41,885 nt of DNA, taken from positions 1-41,885 of the forward strand of contig JAKJDQ010000002.1 in the NCBI GenBank assembly GCA_022705845.1. The letters are read 5' to 3'. The notes beneath the pieces are model-generated. The model saw only the letters and a list, made by a program, of their open reading frames with translations. It had not been told where the DNA came from and ran no database searches. Position numbers and translations under genes: made by a program. The number at the start of each line of letters is the position of its first letter. The stretch's first letter is position 1. The DNA is from Patescibacteria group bacterium (GTDB lineage Bacteria; Patescibacteriota; Patescibacteriia; Patescibacteriales; Patescibacteriaceae). This document shows, piece after piece, positions 18,342 through 27,900 of the stretch.

Positions 18342-20163
18342 TCCTAGTGATGACATTAAAGCCCGGCTAAATATTGTTGATGTAATCGGGGAATATATAA
18401 AGCTCCAGCCAGCGGGCAGTAATTTTAAGGCCAAGTGTCCATTTCACCAAGAAAAGACGCCATCTTTGATGGTGTCGCCGGATAAACAAATTTGGCATTG
18501 TTTTGGTTGCGGCCGAGGTGGAGATATTTTTGCTTTTATCATGGAAATGGAAGGATTAGGTTTTCCTGAGGCTTTGCGATTATTGGCCTCTAAGGCGGGA
18601 GTAGAATTAAAAAATTATCAAGGGCAAGATAATTCGCGACGTAATCGTTTATTAGATCTTCTAGGAGCAGCAGCGACTTTTTATCATGAGCAGTTATTAA
18701 AAGATAATCCTTTAGCTAAATCAGCCCATCATTATTTAACAGCGGAGCGAGGTTTGTCACCGGACATAATTAATGAGTGGCAATTAGGCTGGTCGCCTAA
18801 TGAGTGGCAGTCTCTAGAACAATCCATGAAACGTTTAGGCTATACCAATAATGAAATGTTGCTCGCTGGTCTTATTAATCAAACATCTGAAGGGCAACGA
18901 TTTTATGACCGTTTTCGGGGACGGATTATGTTTCCCTGGCATGATGTCAGTGGCAATATTATAGGATTTTCAGCTCGTATTTTGCCTCAGCTAGATGATG
19001 GTCAGGCCGGTAAATATATTAATAGCCCACAAACTATGCTTTATGATAAAAGCCGCCATATTTTTGGTTTATGGTTAGCTAGGGGCGCTATTAAAGAAGC
19101 GCAAGAGGCGGTTATTGTTGAGGGTCAAATGGACTGTCTTACGGCACATCAATATGGTTTTAAAAATGTAGTCGCCACTTCCGGCACCGCCCTGACCGAA
19201 GAGCACTTAAAATTATTAAAACGTTATACTAGTAATATAGTTTTAGCTTTTGATATGGATCAGGCGGGCGTGCTGGCGGCCGATAGGGCTATTGCCCTTG
19301 GCGGTCAGGCCAATCTTAATATTAGAGTGCTTCATCTGCCAAACGGTAAAGATCCAGATGAATTTATTCGGCACCATGCTACCGACTGGCCAGAGGTAGT
19401 AAGCCAGGCTCGGTCCATTATGGATTATTATTATGAGCTTTTAAAGCCTCGGCTTTTAAGTGAGAAGATAGAAGAACGCAAGACAGCTACGGCTCGTTTT
19501 TTAAAGATGATTAGCCAATTAGCTAGTGTTGTGGAGCGTGATTATTGGTTAAAAGAATTAGCTAAAACTTTGCACTTGGAAGTGCAGTTATTATATGATG
19601 ATTTAGCTAAACTGGAAAAACCCCAGAGTCCATTGGCCAGCGATGCCCCAATGAATTCCATGTCACAAATTAAACCGGCGGATTTACTTTTGGCCTGGCT
19701 GATTAAATTTCCTAATCTGCTTGAGAGTTTAAACGAAGAGTTGGAACCTGATTTTTTTAGCGACCCTCGGGCTGGTCAATTTTACAAAAATCTAATTGTT
19801 TATTATAATAAAAATCGACAAATTGACGGCCAGACCATTGATTATCCAGAATTTATTAGTTGGCTGAAGGCTAATGCCGGGGAGCTGAGCAACCAGCTCA
19901 TAGCCTATATTGATAGTCTTTTTCTTTTAGTAGATAAAGATTTAGCCGAAGCCACTCTAGAGGAATCACTCGGCGAAATATCTAGGCTAGCTAAAGTTAT
20001 AAAACGGGCTTTTTGGCAGCAGCGGTTAGCCATTATTAGCCATAAGATAGCTGAGTTAGAAAAGAGTCGAGAGTTAAGCGAGCAAAAGAGAGATTTAGAA
20101 ATTAATATGCTGTTAGGCGAGGCCGAAGATTTAAGTCAAAAATTAAGAGCTTTAGATAATTAA
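18334..20163 (+). CDS. dnaG: DNA primase DnaG
   Basis: DnaG makes the RNA primers for chromosome replication. The 609-aa protein starts with the zinc-binding domain (CPFH at 35-38 and CFGC at 56-59). Next are the RNA polymerase domain and the TOPRIM core, with Glu 263 in VIVEGQMD and Asp 307/Asp 309 in AFDMDQAG. The C-terminal helical region is where the helicase would bind. Length and order are normal. It overlaps the preceding small gene by 8 bases and precedes rpoD by 4, the dnaG-rpoD arrangement of the macromolecular synthesis operon. Confidence 0.97.
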   Translation: MPNPSDDIKARLNIVDVIGEYIKLQPAGSNFKAKCPFHQEKTPSLMVSPDKQIWHCFGCGRGGDIFAFIMEMEGLGFPEALRLLASKAGVELKNYQGQDNSRRNRLLDLLGAAATFYHEQLLKDNPLAKSAHHYLTAERGLSPDIINEWQLGWSPNEWQSLEQSMKRLGYTNNEMLLAGLINQTSEGQRFYDRFRGRIMFPWHDVSGNIIGFSARILPQLDDGQAGKYINSPQTMLYDKSRHIFGLWLARGAIKEAQEAVIVEGQMDCLTAHQYGFKNVVATSGTALTEEHLKLLKRYTSNIVLAFDMDQAGVLAADRAIALGGQANLNIRVLHLPNGKDPDEFIRHHATDWPEVVSQARSIMDYYYELLKPRLLSEKIEERKTATARFLKMISQLASVVERDYWLKELAKTLHLEVQLLYDDLAKLEKPQSPLASDAPMNSMSQIKPADLLLAWLIKFPNLLESLNEELEPDFFSDPRAGQFYKNLIVYYNKNRQIDGQTIDYPEFISWLKANAGELSNQLIAYIDSLFLLVDKDLAEATLEESLGEISRLAKVIKRAFWQQRLAIISHKIAELEKSRELSEQKRDLEINMLLGEAEDLSQKLRALDN

Positions 20164-20167
20164 TTAC

Positions 20168-21439
20168 ATGAGTGCTAAAAAACAAGTAGCCAAAGCCTCT
20201 TCTAATATTGAGGAGATTATCAAACATCAGACGGCTGATTTTAGTCCATCTAGTTTAAAGTTGTCTTCTAAAAAAAATAGTAAGAGTCGTGTTTCTAAGC
20301 GGGCGGATCAACATTTTAAAAAAGACAAGCCAGCTTTGCCGCCTACCGATAAAGAGATTCAAGCCTTAATTAACCGAGTAAAGCCGCGTGGTTTTGTGAC
20401 AGAAACTGAATTGCTGTATCTTTTTCCCAAGCTGGAAGATTATGTTTATGATTATGAGTTGTTGCTTGAAGAATTGCAGAAGCATAGTATCAAAGTTATA
20501 GAGACGGGGGGAGGGTATTTACAGATTGGCCAGGAAAAGGCGAAGCAGGAAGAAAAAAACCGTTCCATTTTGGGAGACATTAAAGATATAAAAAAATTTG
20601 ACATCTCTGAACTGTCAGCCGATTCAGTGCAGATGTATTTAAAAGAAATTGGCCGAGTGCCTCTTTTAACAACGGAAGAGGAGATTGAATTAGCTAAACG
20701 CAAAGATAAGGGAGATAGAGAGGCGGAGCGCCGTCTTATTGAGGCTAATCTTAGATTGGTAGTCTCTATTGCTAAAAAGTTCAGCGGCACGCGAGGGCTT
20801 AATTTACTAGATTTAATTCAGGAGGGAAATATTGGATTGTTTCGGGCAGTAGAAAAATTTGAATACCGCAAGGGCTATAAATTTTCCACTTATGCCACCT
20901 GGTGGATTCGTCAGGCTATTACCCGCTCGCTGGCTGACCAATCGCGGACTATCCGCATCCCAGTCCATATGGTAGAGACTATTAATAAGTTTCAACAAGT
21001 GCAACGTCAATTAACCCAGGATTTGGGGCGTGAACCATTGCCGGAAGATATTGCCGCCGAGATGGGAGAGGATATAGATAAAATTCGCCATATTATTAAA
21101 ATATCGCAAGATACTATTTCTTTAGAGACTTCGGTCGGTGATGAAGATGATGATTCCACGCTAGAGGACTTTATTGAAGATGTAAAAAATATGACCCCTG
21201 ACCGGGTAGCGGCCCTGGAACTCTTAAAAGATTATGTGCAGGAAGTGATTGCCACTTTAACACCTCGAGAACAGAAAATCCTAGAAATGCGTTTTGGTTT
21301 AGGTGATGGGGTGTCTCATACCTTAGAAGAAGTGGGGCAGGAGTTTGAAGTAACGCGGGAACGTATTAGGCAAATTGAAGCTAAAGCTCTGGAAAAAATT
21401 AAAAAACAAGGGGCAATTAAAAAATTACAAGACTTTTAA
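20168..21439 (+). CDS. rpoD: RNA polymerase primary sigma factor (sigma-70)
   Basis: The 423-aa protein has a lysine-rich N-terminal extension, then region 1.2 ([21 protein letters not shown]). Region 2 follows ([33 protein letters not shown] and the DNA-melting segment [20 protein letters not shown]). Region 3 includes [12 protein letters not shown]. Region 4 has the -35-binding [26 protein letters not shown]. This is the housekeeping sigma factor, and the near-consensus -35/-10 boxes in the window fit its expected specificity. It is 4 bases after dnaG and in the same operon. The short sequence between regions 1.2 and 2 is compact, as in small-genome bacteria. Confidence 0.97.
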   Translation: MSAKKQVAKASSNIEEIIKHQTADFSPSSLKLSSKKNSKSRVSKRADQHFKKDKPALPPTDKEIQALINRVKPRGFVTETELLYLFPKLEDYVYDYELLLEELQKHSIKVIETGGGYLQIGQEKAKQEEKNRSILGDIKDIKKFDISELSADSVQMYLKEIGRVPLLTTEEEIELAKRKDKGDREAERRLIEANLRLVVSIAKKFSGTRGLNLLDLIQEGNIGLFRAVEKFEYRKGYKFSTYATWWIRQAITRSLADQSRTIRIPVHMVETINKFQQVQRQLTQDLGREPLPEDIAAEMGEDIDKIRHIIKISQDTISLETSVGDEDDDSTLEDFIEDVKNMTPDRVAALELLKDYVQEVIATLTPREQKILEMRFGLGDGVSHTLEEVGQEFEVTRERIRQIEAKALEKIKKQGAIKKLQDF

Positions 21440-21444
21440 TTTAT

Positions 21445-21472
21445 TTGACAAGCCTTTGGTCTTTGCTATAAT
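21445..21472 (+). promoter_or_regulatory. Strong promoter of tRNA-Asn
   Basis: Consensus TTGACA (21445-21450), 16-base spacer and consensus TATAAT (21467-21472), with a TGC extended -10. Predicted start near 21479, five bases before the tRNA. Confidence 0.85.
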
Positions 21473-21483
21473 AGCAACATTAT

Positions 21484-21558
21484 TCCCGGGTAGCGCAGCG
21501 GTAGCGCAGTTGGCTGTTAACCAATTGGTCGTGGGTTCGAATCCCACCCCGGGAGCCA
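21484..21558 (+). tRNA. tRNA-Asn (GTT), with CCA at the 3' end
   Basis: Acceptor TCCCGGG/CCCGGGA. The D arm is GCGC..GGTA..GCGC. The anticodon stem GTTGG/CCAAT encloses CTGTTAA, giving GTT for AAC and AAU. T arm GTGGGTTCGAATCCCAC. Discriminator G at 21555, followed by CCA at 21556-21558. The other two tRNAs here lack CCA, so this CCA may come from the element that recombined into the 3' end. It is the left attachment site of the island. Confidence 0.95.
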
Positions 21559-21651
21559 GCGTGTACAAACAGAGGTTGAAACCTCCGTTTGTGTTTTATT
21601 TATCGGCGTTTCTGTTGGTTCTAACCCTTGATATTCAGCCTCTAATGCAGG
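21553..21651 (+). repeat. Island left boundary: 99-bp direct repeat, copy A (att-like)
   Basis: Starts GAGCCAGC at the last bases of tRNA-Asn and ends at TCTAATGCAGG. It matches 29083-29181 at 89 of 99 positions by eye. It encodes, on the minus strand, a recombinase C-terminal tail, and contains a stem-loop at 21565-21592. Confidence 0.85.
21565..21592 (+). terminator. Stem-loop after tRNA-Asn, probable terminator
   Basis: ACAAACAGAGGT pairs with ACCTCCGTTTGT around TGAA, with a single A-C mismatch, followed by GTTTT. It sits 7 bases past the tRNA CCA. The copy at 29095-29122 keeps the stem despite base changes. Confidence 0.7.
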
Positions 21652-21916
21652 GTAGTTATTTTTGATTGGAACGAGCCATTCATTTGGTTCAATATAGAGC
21701 TTTCCGTCTTTAATCATCGGCGTTTTTCCGAGAGCTAGTAAAATTTCTTTTTTCAATTCTAACCCTGCTTTGCCCATATTATTGGCCTTTATAAAAGCAG
21801 TTCGTGTATAGGTAGCAAAAGTAAAAGTTTTCTCAGTCAGCTCAAGCCATTTTTCAGCTCTTGTTTCGGTGAGCTGGTGTATCAATAATCCAATCTAATC
21901 TGTGTTTGGCAGTCTT

Positions 21917-21942
21917 GATGGCCTTTTATAGCCATCTTTTTT
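21917..21942 (+). terminator. Strong rho-independent terminator
   Basis: GATGGC and GCCATC form a perfect 6-bp stem around CTTTTATA, followed by TTTTTT (21937-21942). It would stop rightward read-through from rpoD/tRNA-Asn before the restriction operon. Confidence 0.75.
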
Positions 21943-22096
21943 GTTTACCTGTTCACTATTCTTTGCCAATATTTAGTTAATGAGACCTATTTATGCCCCC
22001 CATTCATTCTTTGGATACTTGTGAATATTATCGTATGTAGTTGGTTATATCTCATCAATGATTATTATAAGAGTATCATGACAAAATTCGCCACTT

Positions 22097-22125
22097 TTGA
22101 CAACGAATTTCATAAGCGATAAAAT
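22097..22125 (+). promoter_or_regulatory. Promoter of the restriction-modification operon
   Basis: TTGACA (22097-22102), 17-base spacer, TAAAAT (22120-22125). Predicted start near 22132, leaving about a 27-base leader before the HTH gene at 22159. The surrounding 21943-22158 shows no gene. Confidence 0.75.
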
Positions 22126-22158
22126 GTAAGCATAACCCTATAAACAGATACATCTTTT

Positions 22159-22359
22159 ATGAATACTAAGATAGATAAACTTTTTACCATTGAGGAAACC
22201 GCCAAAATTTTGAGAGTTAGTAGTCGTTCAGTGAATCGATATATTGAGTCAGGCAAGCTTAAAGCATCAAAGATTGGCAGTTGGCGAATTACTGAGCTTG
22301 ATTTGCAAAAATTTTTAGAAGATACTAGTAATTTGGTCGTTAAAAATAAAAAGAAATAA
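22159..22359 (+). CDS. Excisionase/MerR-type HTH protein
   Basis: The 66-aa protein has one winged-HTH domain of the excisionase (HTH_17) type: LFTIEETAKILRVSSRSVNRYIESGKLKASKIG, then WRITELDLQKFLED. It is the first gene of the restriction operon, 6 bases before the methylase. It could be the excision factor of the island or a controller of the restriction genes, like C-proteins, though it is not of the usual C-protein fold. The sequence alone does not separate these. Confidence 0.85.
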   Translation: MNTKIDKLFTIEETAKILRVSSRSVNRYIESGKLKASKIGSWRITELDLQKFLEDTSNLVVKNKKK

Positions 22360-22365
22360 TTTTTT

Positions 22366-23322
22366 ATGACCACAAAACAAGCCATACAAACAATACAGAG
22401 AACGTTTGACATTAATCACATATTTGCATATAGAGTTTTTTCGTTAGCTGATAAATCAAATTTGCTTGACGATTCAGCTCGAATTATTGCTGAGAAGCCG
22501 AAGCCATTCCTTAAGTGGGTTGGTGGTAAACGTCAATTGTTAGAGCAGTTTAGACTGACAAAACTTTATCCACCGGAATTCTTTGATCCAACAAGAAACA
22601 GTTATTTTGAACCATTTGTTGGTGGTGGTGCTGTTTTTTTTGACTTACTCCCAGAGAGAGGATATTTATCAGACCTAAATAGAGAGTTGGTTATTACTTA
22701 TAATGTTATCAAAAATAATGTTGATGAGTTGATTCGTTCTCTTAAAGAACACAAGAACGATAAAGAATATTTTTTGAAAGTGAGATCTCAAGACACGAAT
22801 AAATTAAGCGACATCGCAATCGCTTCAAGATTTATTTATCTGAATCGAACTTGCTTCAATGGCCTTTATCGTGTTAACAGTCAAGGCAAATTTAATGTGC
22901 CATTTGGTAAATATTCAAATCCACAAATTTGTGACGAACAAAACCTTAGGAATGTTTCAAATGCTTTAAGCGGTGTGGAAATCAAACATCAGGACTACAA
23001 AGAGGTTCTTAAAAAGGCAAAGAAAGGAGATTATATATATTTTGACCCGCCATATTATCCGGTTAGCAAAACCGCTTCATTTACATCTTATACTTCTGAG
23101 TCCTTCTTAGATAAGGAACAGATTGAATTAAGAGATGTTTTTGTTGAATTACATAATAGGGGATGTTTCGTTATGCTGTCTAATTCTGATACACCATTTA
23201 TTAATAAAATTTACTCCGGTATAAATGGCGTACGAATCACCAAAGTTTATGCTGGCCGAGCCATAAACTCTAAAGGGTCGGGTCGTGGTAAGATAACGGA
23301 GGTTTTAGTCACTAACTATTGA
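22366..23322 (+). CDS. dpnM: Dam/DpnM-type adenine-N6 DNA methyltransferase (D12 class)
   Basis: The protein methylates adenine, by family most likely in GATC. The 318-aa product has the D12-class motifs in order: FLKWVGGKRQLL (48-59), FEPFVGGGAVFFDL (81-94, AdoMet binding), LNRTCFNGLYRVN and the catalytic DPPY at 227-230. There is an extra N-terminal stretch of about 45 residues compared with typical Dam (MTTKQAIQTIQRTFDINHIF). Six bases after the HTH gene and four before the endonuclease. The stop is TGA, rare in this window. GATC specificity is inferred from the DpnII-type neighbour. GATC sites are common in the window, so the host must be methylated if the enzyme cuts. Confidence 0.93.
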   Translation: MTTKQAIQTIQRTFDINHIFAYRVFSLADKSNLLDDSARIIAEKPKPFLKWVGGKRQLLEQFRLTKLYPPEFFDPTRNSYFEPFVGGGAVFFDLLPERGYLSDLNRELVITYNVIKNNVDELIRSLKEHKNDKEYFLKVRSQDTNKLSDIAIASRFIYLNRTCFNGLYRVNSQGKFNVPFGKYSNPQICDEQNLRNVSNALSGVEIKHQDYKEVLKKAKKGDYIYFDPPYYPVSKTASFTSYTSESFLDKEQIELRDVFVELHNRGCFVMLSNSDTPFINKIYSGINGVRITKVYAGRAINSKGSGRGKITEVLVTNY

Positions 23323-23326
23323 AAAT

Positions 23327-24184
23327 ATGAAAAAAGATTTTAATACATTAATAACTACATTCAAGAGCTCAATTAAAACTTGGGATTATTTTGTAAATTG
23401 GAAAAAAGTTTTTGCGAATAGCTCGGATTTAGAAATTGCTTTAAACAAACTAAATTATCTACTTGGTAAAGAAAATTTAAAGGAAGAATTCAAAAAGTTA
23501 TACAAAACCAACCCCGATATTGTTGAGGCCTTGCCTGTGCTATTGGCTGTTAGAGAAAATACACTGGAAGTTTTTGATAAGGTTACCAAAAATTCTGAGT
23601 TTTTTGATTTTTCTGGGAGAGACCAAAACCCAGACAAATATTTTAAGTTTTTAGAAAAATCCGGACTTATTCAATTATTTAAAAAAGACAAAATCAAAAA
23701 TTTGGTTGATTATGTTATAGGTGTTGAAGTTGGTTTAGACAGTAATGGTCGAAAGAATCGTGGAGGAACTTTGATGGAGGAGATTGTCGGTGCTTTTATA
23801 TCGGAATTTTGTAAAAGCAATGGTTATGAGTGTTTAGCGCAAGCCCGAGCTACGAGCATTAAAAGTAAATGGGGTGTTGATATTAAAGTAGACAAATCGG
23901 AAAGAAGTTTTGATTTTGCTGTTTATAATACAGAGAATAAAAAGATAAAACTTTTTGAAACTAATTTTTATAATGGTGGAGGGTCAAAACTAAAAGCGGT
24001 TTGCGGTGAGTTTAAGAGTCTTTATGATGAGCTAAAAAAACAAAATATTGATTTTATTTGGATTACAGATGGTTTAGGGTGGCATACTGCCCAGAGGCCA
24101 CTGGAAGAAACATATAATCATAATAAGTATATCTTTAATCTAAACATGCTTGAAGCCGGCATATTGAACGAGCTTAAATGGTAA
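23327..24184 (+). CDS. dpnB: DpnII/MboI-type type II restriction endonuclease
   Basis: The 285-aa protein is close to the length of R.DpnII, which cuts unmethylated GATC. Family landmarks are visible: RKNRGGTLMEEIVGAFI (142-158), the catalytic-region segment SFDFAVYN (Asp 196) followed by KIKLFETNFYNGGGSKL (206-222), and IDFIWITDGLGW near the C-terminus. It lies between two methylases with 4- and 6-base gaps, so all are co-transcribed. The endonuclease call is strong from motif and context; GATC cutting is by family. Confidence 0.92.
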   Translation: MKKDFNTLITTFKSSIKTWDYFVNWKKVFANSSDLEIALNKLNYLLGKENLKEEFKKLYKTNPDIVEALPVLLAVRENTLEVFDKVTKNSEFFDFSGRDQNPDKYFKFLEKSGLIQLFKKDKIKNLVDYVIGVEVGLDSNGRKNRGGTLMEEIVGAFISEFCKSNGYECLAQARATSIKSKWGVDIKVDKSERSFDFAVYNTENKKIKLFETNFYNGGGSKLKAVCGEFKSLYDELKKQNIDFIWITDGLGWHTAQRPLEETYNHNKYIFNLNMLEAGILNELKW

Positions 24185-24190
24185 AATATT

Positions 24191-24955
24191 ATGGTGCAGA
24201 AAAAAGCTACAGAACTCAAATTACACCCAGACGAGTTTGAGCTTGAATGTACGACAGTATGGGCTTTCCGCCGTAGAGGTAATTGGGCAACACACACTTC
24301 TAATTGGAGGGGTAATTGGTCGCCAGAGGTTGTTCGTAATCTTATCCTCCGATACTCAAAGGAGGGTGATATTTTACTTGATTCAATGATCGGCGGAGGC
24401 ACTACTGCTATTGAAGCTAAAATTTTAAACAGAAATATTATTTATTCTGATGTGAATCAGCAAGCATTGGACCGCACAAAGAAAGCTCTTGAATTTGAGG
24501 TGAATAATAAGGCTTGGCAAAGGGGTTTTAAGTGGGACTCCCGCCATTTAGAAAAAATAAAAGATAACTCCATTGATTTTGTCCTCACGCATCCTCCTTA
24601 TGTAGATATTATTAAATACAGCAAAGGGAAACTTGTAGACGATCTTTCAAATATTCATGATATTGAGGCTTTCTGTAATGAAATGGAGAAAGTAGCCAAA
24701 GAATTTTATCGGGTATTAAAACCGGGTAAATTTTGTGCAATTTTGATGGGAGATACAAGAAGAAATAAGATGTATCAACCCCTTGCTTATAAAGTTATGG
24801 ACCGATTTTTGAAATCCGGGCTACTTCTCAAGGAAGATATTATAAAGTGTCAGTTTAATTGTAAGGCTACTAGTTTTTGGGTCGAAAAATCTAAAGCATC
24901 CAATTTCTTGCTAATAATGCACGAACATCTTTTTGTGTTTCAGAAAGTGCAATAA
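24191..24955 (+). CDS. Second amino-methyltransferase of the restriction operon
   Basis: The 254-aa protein has an AdoMet motif (LLDSMIGGGTTAIEA, about 62-76) before a catalytic motif VLTHPPYVDIIKYS (about 131-144). The THPPY replaces D/NPPY. The N-terminal NWATHTSNWRGNWSPEVVRNLIL looks like motif X. The order X-I-IV is that of gamma-class N6-adenine or N4-cytosine methyltransferases. Classical DpnII systems also have two methylases (DpnM and DpnA), and this is in the DpnA role by position, though its motif order should be checked against DpnA (beta class). It starts 6 bases after the endonuclease and ends 14 before the 1166-aa gene. Confidence 0.82.
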   Translation: MVQKKATELKLHPDEFELECTTVWAFRRRGNWATHTSNWRGNWSPEVVRNLILRYSKEGDILLDSMIGGGTTAIEAKILNRNIIYSDVNQQALDRTKKALEFEVNNKAWQRGFKWDSRHLEKIKDNSIDFVLTHPPYVDIIKYSKGKLVDDLSNIHDIEAFCNEMEKVAKEFYRVLKPGKFCAILMGDTRRNKMYQPLAYKVMDRFLKSGLLLKEDIIKCQFNCKATSFWVEKSKASNFLLIMHEHLFVFQKVQ

Positions 24956-24969
24956 GGATTATATTAATT

Positions 24970-27900
24970 ATGGAAAATGATGGCTTAAAAATCGAAATTG
25001 ATAAACCGTTTAAGCTCGAACCAAATCAAGAGCGGATTTGTAATTATTTAGATCACTTAAACGAAAAAGGGGGAATATGCTCTGATGGAGTTTTGCCATC
25101 GGATTTGATAAGGGGTGCACTGGCGGCTGTTCGTAATGCCGAATCAAATCCGGATTGGATGGCACAATCAGCTCATTCATACCGTGAAGTCTTTTATTGG
25201 TTAGGAGGAACTAAAAATGGAGCTGTAAACAATTCCCAAACGAAGAAAGAAAAAATCGGAAGTGTTTTACAGGTTTTACATGAGCAGAAAAAGGCTTATG
25301 AAATTGCCAACATCCTATATAAAACACATTTAGCATTTACAAAGATTAGCCATCATTTTGCAGAAAAGAAAAGCAGAGAAGATACAATAAAAATTTTTAA
25401 AGAGCTTAATATAAATGTTGATGAGAAAACTTTTCCCAGTGCTCGTGATTATAATAATCTGATCTTGGTGTTTGAAAATACATTAAAAGCATCGTCTCCC
25501 GATCCGCTAAAAATCCACGAAAAAATTGATTCGTTTATAAAAGAAAATAATAATGATGCCTCTTACCTTCGTTTGTTATTCTCTTTAACTTATGACGCTA
25601 AGAGATATTTTTTTTCTCAAGCTAACGATGCTTACATTGATTGGCTATGGCAGAATAATTTTCTTGATGAAATCAAAAACAAATCTGAAGATCTTACATG
25701 CATATCTTATAACTTGCCTGAACTTGATTATTTAACTCGGATGGCTGAAAAGAATCCGACAAAAGTTACTGACATTATGCTTAACAAGAGCACGGCCACC
25801 AGAGAAGACAATTTAAATCCAGAAGTCGTCAATAGATTTTTGCGGATTATAACAGCCCTACCTGCGGAACAGATTAAGTTAATAACTTCCAAAATTCGTG
25901 ACGAGAGATGGGTCTATGCTATGCGAGCTTTCCGTAAGAGTGGATATGAGTTTGATAGGATTGTAAAGAAATTGGTTGAAGCAAAAGAAAGTGATGCGAT
26001 TTTGGAATTAGCCCAAGCTATTCTTATTGTTAAGAGTAAGGCCGAATTATCAGAGAATAAAACTGGCTTTAGCATGGATGACCCATTCTATGTCAGTGAT
26101 CTTGATGCGTCAGGAATTTTTGAGGCTTTAGCTAACATATCAGATTCTTACAAGGAAAAAGCTCTCCAGATTACTACTGGCATATTAGCCGAGATAGTTA
26201 AGTTGGCAGAACCGGATGAAGCAGGGGTGTTTGATTATACTGATTTATTTACCCTATATGATGTCGATATGTTTACGCTTGAGATCGAAGATAAACGAAG
26301 CTATTCTTATCAGAAAGATATAATAAACCTTACGGCAACAATTAAAAAGTTAATTGAGTCAACTTTTGGTAAAAAATGCACCAATATCGATGAGGCAAGA
26401 AGAATGTTTGGATATATAGATAGCATACCCTCGTGTCATTCAGTGTGGCGATTGAGGCTTTTTGCATTAGCACAGTGTCCGGAGACATTTAAAAATGAAC
26501 TTAGAGACGCTTTCTTCAAACTTTTTTCAGTTGCAAATTATTACGAAATTGAGGGTGGAACGGAATATAAAAAAGCTCTCAAGATTGCCTTTCCTTTTCT
26601 GTCTGACACTGACCGACATGAGTACGTAAAAAATGTTATTTCTTATTTCTTTCAAAAAGCACAAAAAGATCCAGATAAGGCTGGGATAAAACGTACTGGG
26701 CGGGAGATTCTATCATCTATACCCCAAGATCTACTGACTGAGAATGAAAAAGTTGATTGCGAAAAATTTTTTGGTAATAGACCAGATCCAAAATACGAAC
26801 CAGAACCACTCGTAAAAATGGGAAGAGCTGGATTTGTTAACCACAGATCACCCGTAAATCTGGACGATTTTACAATTGATCAAATAATTGAGAATTTAAA
26901 ATCAAATTGGACACCAGAGAAACTCAATGAACAGTTTAAAAATGATGACTTCTTAAATCCTAGAGATGTCGAGGGTCTTGGCGATGCCATCAAGGAAAAT
27001 GTAAAAAAGAGAACTAATGAATATCTCAATAAAATTAATTTATTTTTTGAGCGAAATTTGATCCATTCTAGCTATGTATATTCTCTTCTTAGGGGTATTG
27101 AAGAAATGCTTCGCAATAAACAAACCCTAGGTATCTCTCAAATTACACAGTTACTTGAATTTTTTAAAAAGATTGAAGATAGTGGAAAGGATAAGGCATT
27201 TAGACGAAAGGCAGATAACTCATGGCTGGCCGATTGGATAGACGTTCATAAAGTAGCAACTGATATTTTACTTTTTATTTTGGAAGACAAAGAAAAACGT
27301 GAAGAGATATTCAAGCAACATCGAGAATTACTAAAAAATCTGATCTCCTATCTTTTTACTATTAAAGATAGCCCGACAAAAGAATACGAAAAACCCGAAT
27401 ATGGTGAACTTTATCATATAGCGATTAATTCTGTTCGTGGTCGTGCCTATGAAGCATTTGTTGTATTTACTGAAGGTGATGGTAAAAATTTGGCCGATGA
27501 TGTAAAAACATTATATAAACAGGTATTGAAGGACGACTCTTTGGCAGTCCGTTTTGTTGTTGGACGTTATTTAGCTTCTTTCTATTTTCGTGATAAGGAT
27601 TTTATTACAGGACTTTTGCCAGAGATATTTCCGAAAGACGAAATCGACAAAAAAGATATTTACCTTGCCAGCTGGGAAGGTTATCTTTCTAATACTCTTT
27701 ACGACCAACTCTTTGTTGCTTTAAGTGGGTACTATGAACACGCAATAAACCTAGATCCTCAAATTTATACAGAAAGAAAATATTCAAAAGATTTAGATGA
27801 GTCTTTGGCGATTCATATCGCACTTGCATTTGCACATCTTGGGTTAGAATTTGACAATCAATTATTTATTAAATTTTGGAGCACTCCGAACATAAAAAGG

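Larger units (their letters stand above)
21517..21885 (-). pseudogene. Truncated C-terminal piece of a large serine recombinase
   Basis: The 122-codon minus-strand frame reads EKWLELTEKTFTFATYTRTA, ELKKEILLALGKTPMIKDGK, EPNEWLVPIKNNYPALEAEY. That is the C-terminal end of the large serine recombinases common in Patescibacteria (recognised from memory of the family). The catalytic resolvase domain, zinc ribbon and most of the protein are missing upstream. The frame continues antisense through the tRNA-Asn 3' half, giving GWDSNPRPIG, and stops in the anticodon region. So the recombinase's last residues come from the attachment site. The segment up to 21651 is repeated at 29083-29181. Confidence 0.75.
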
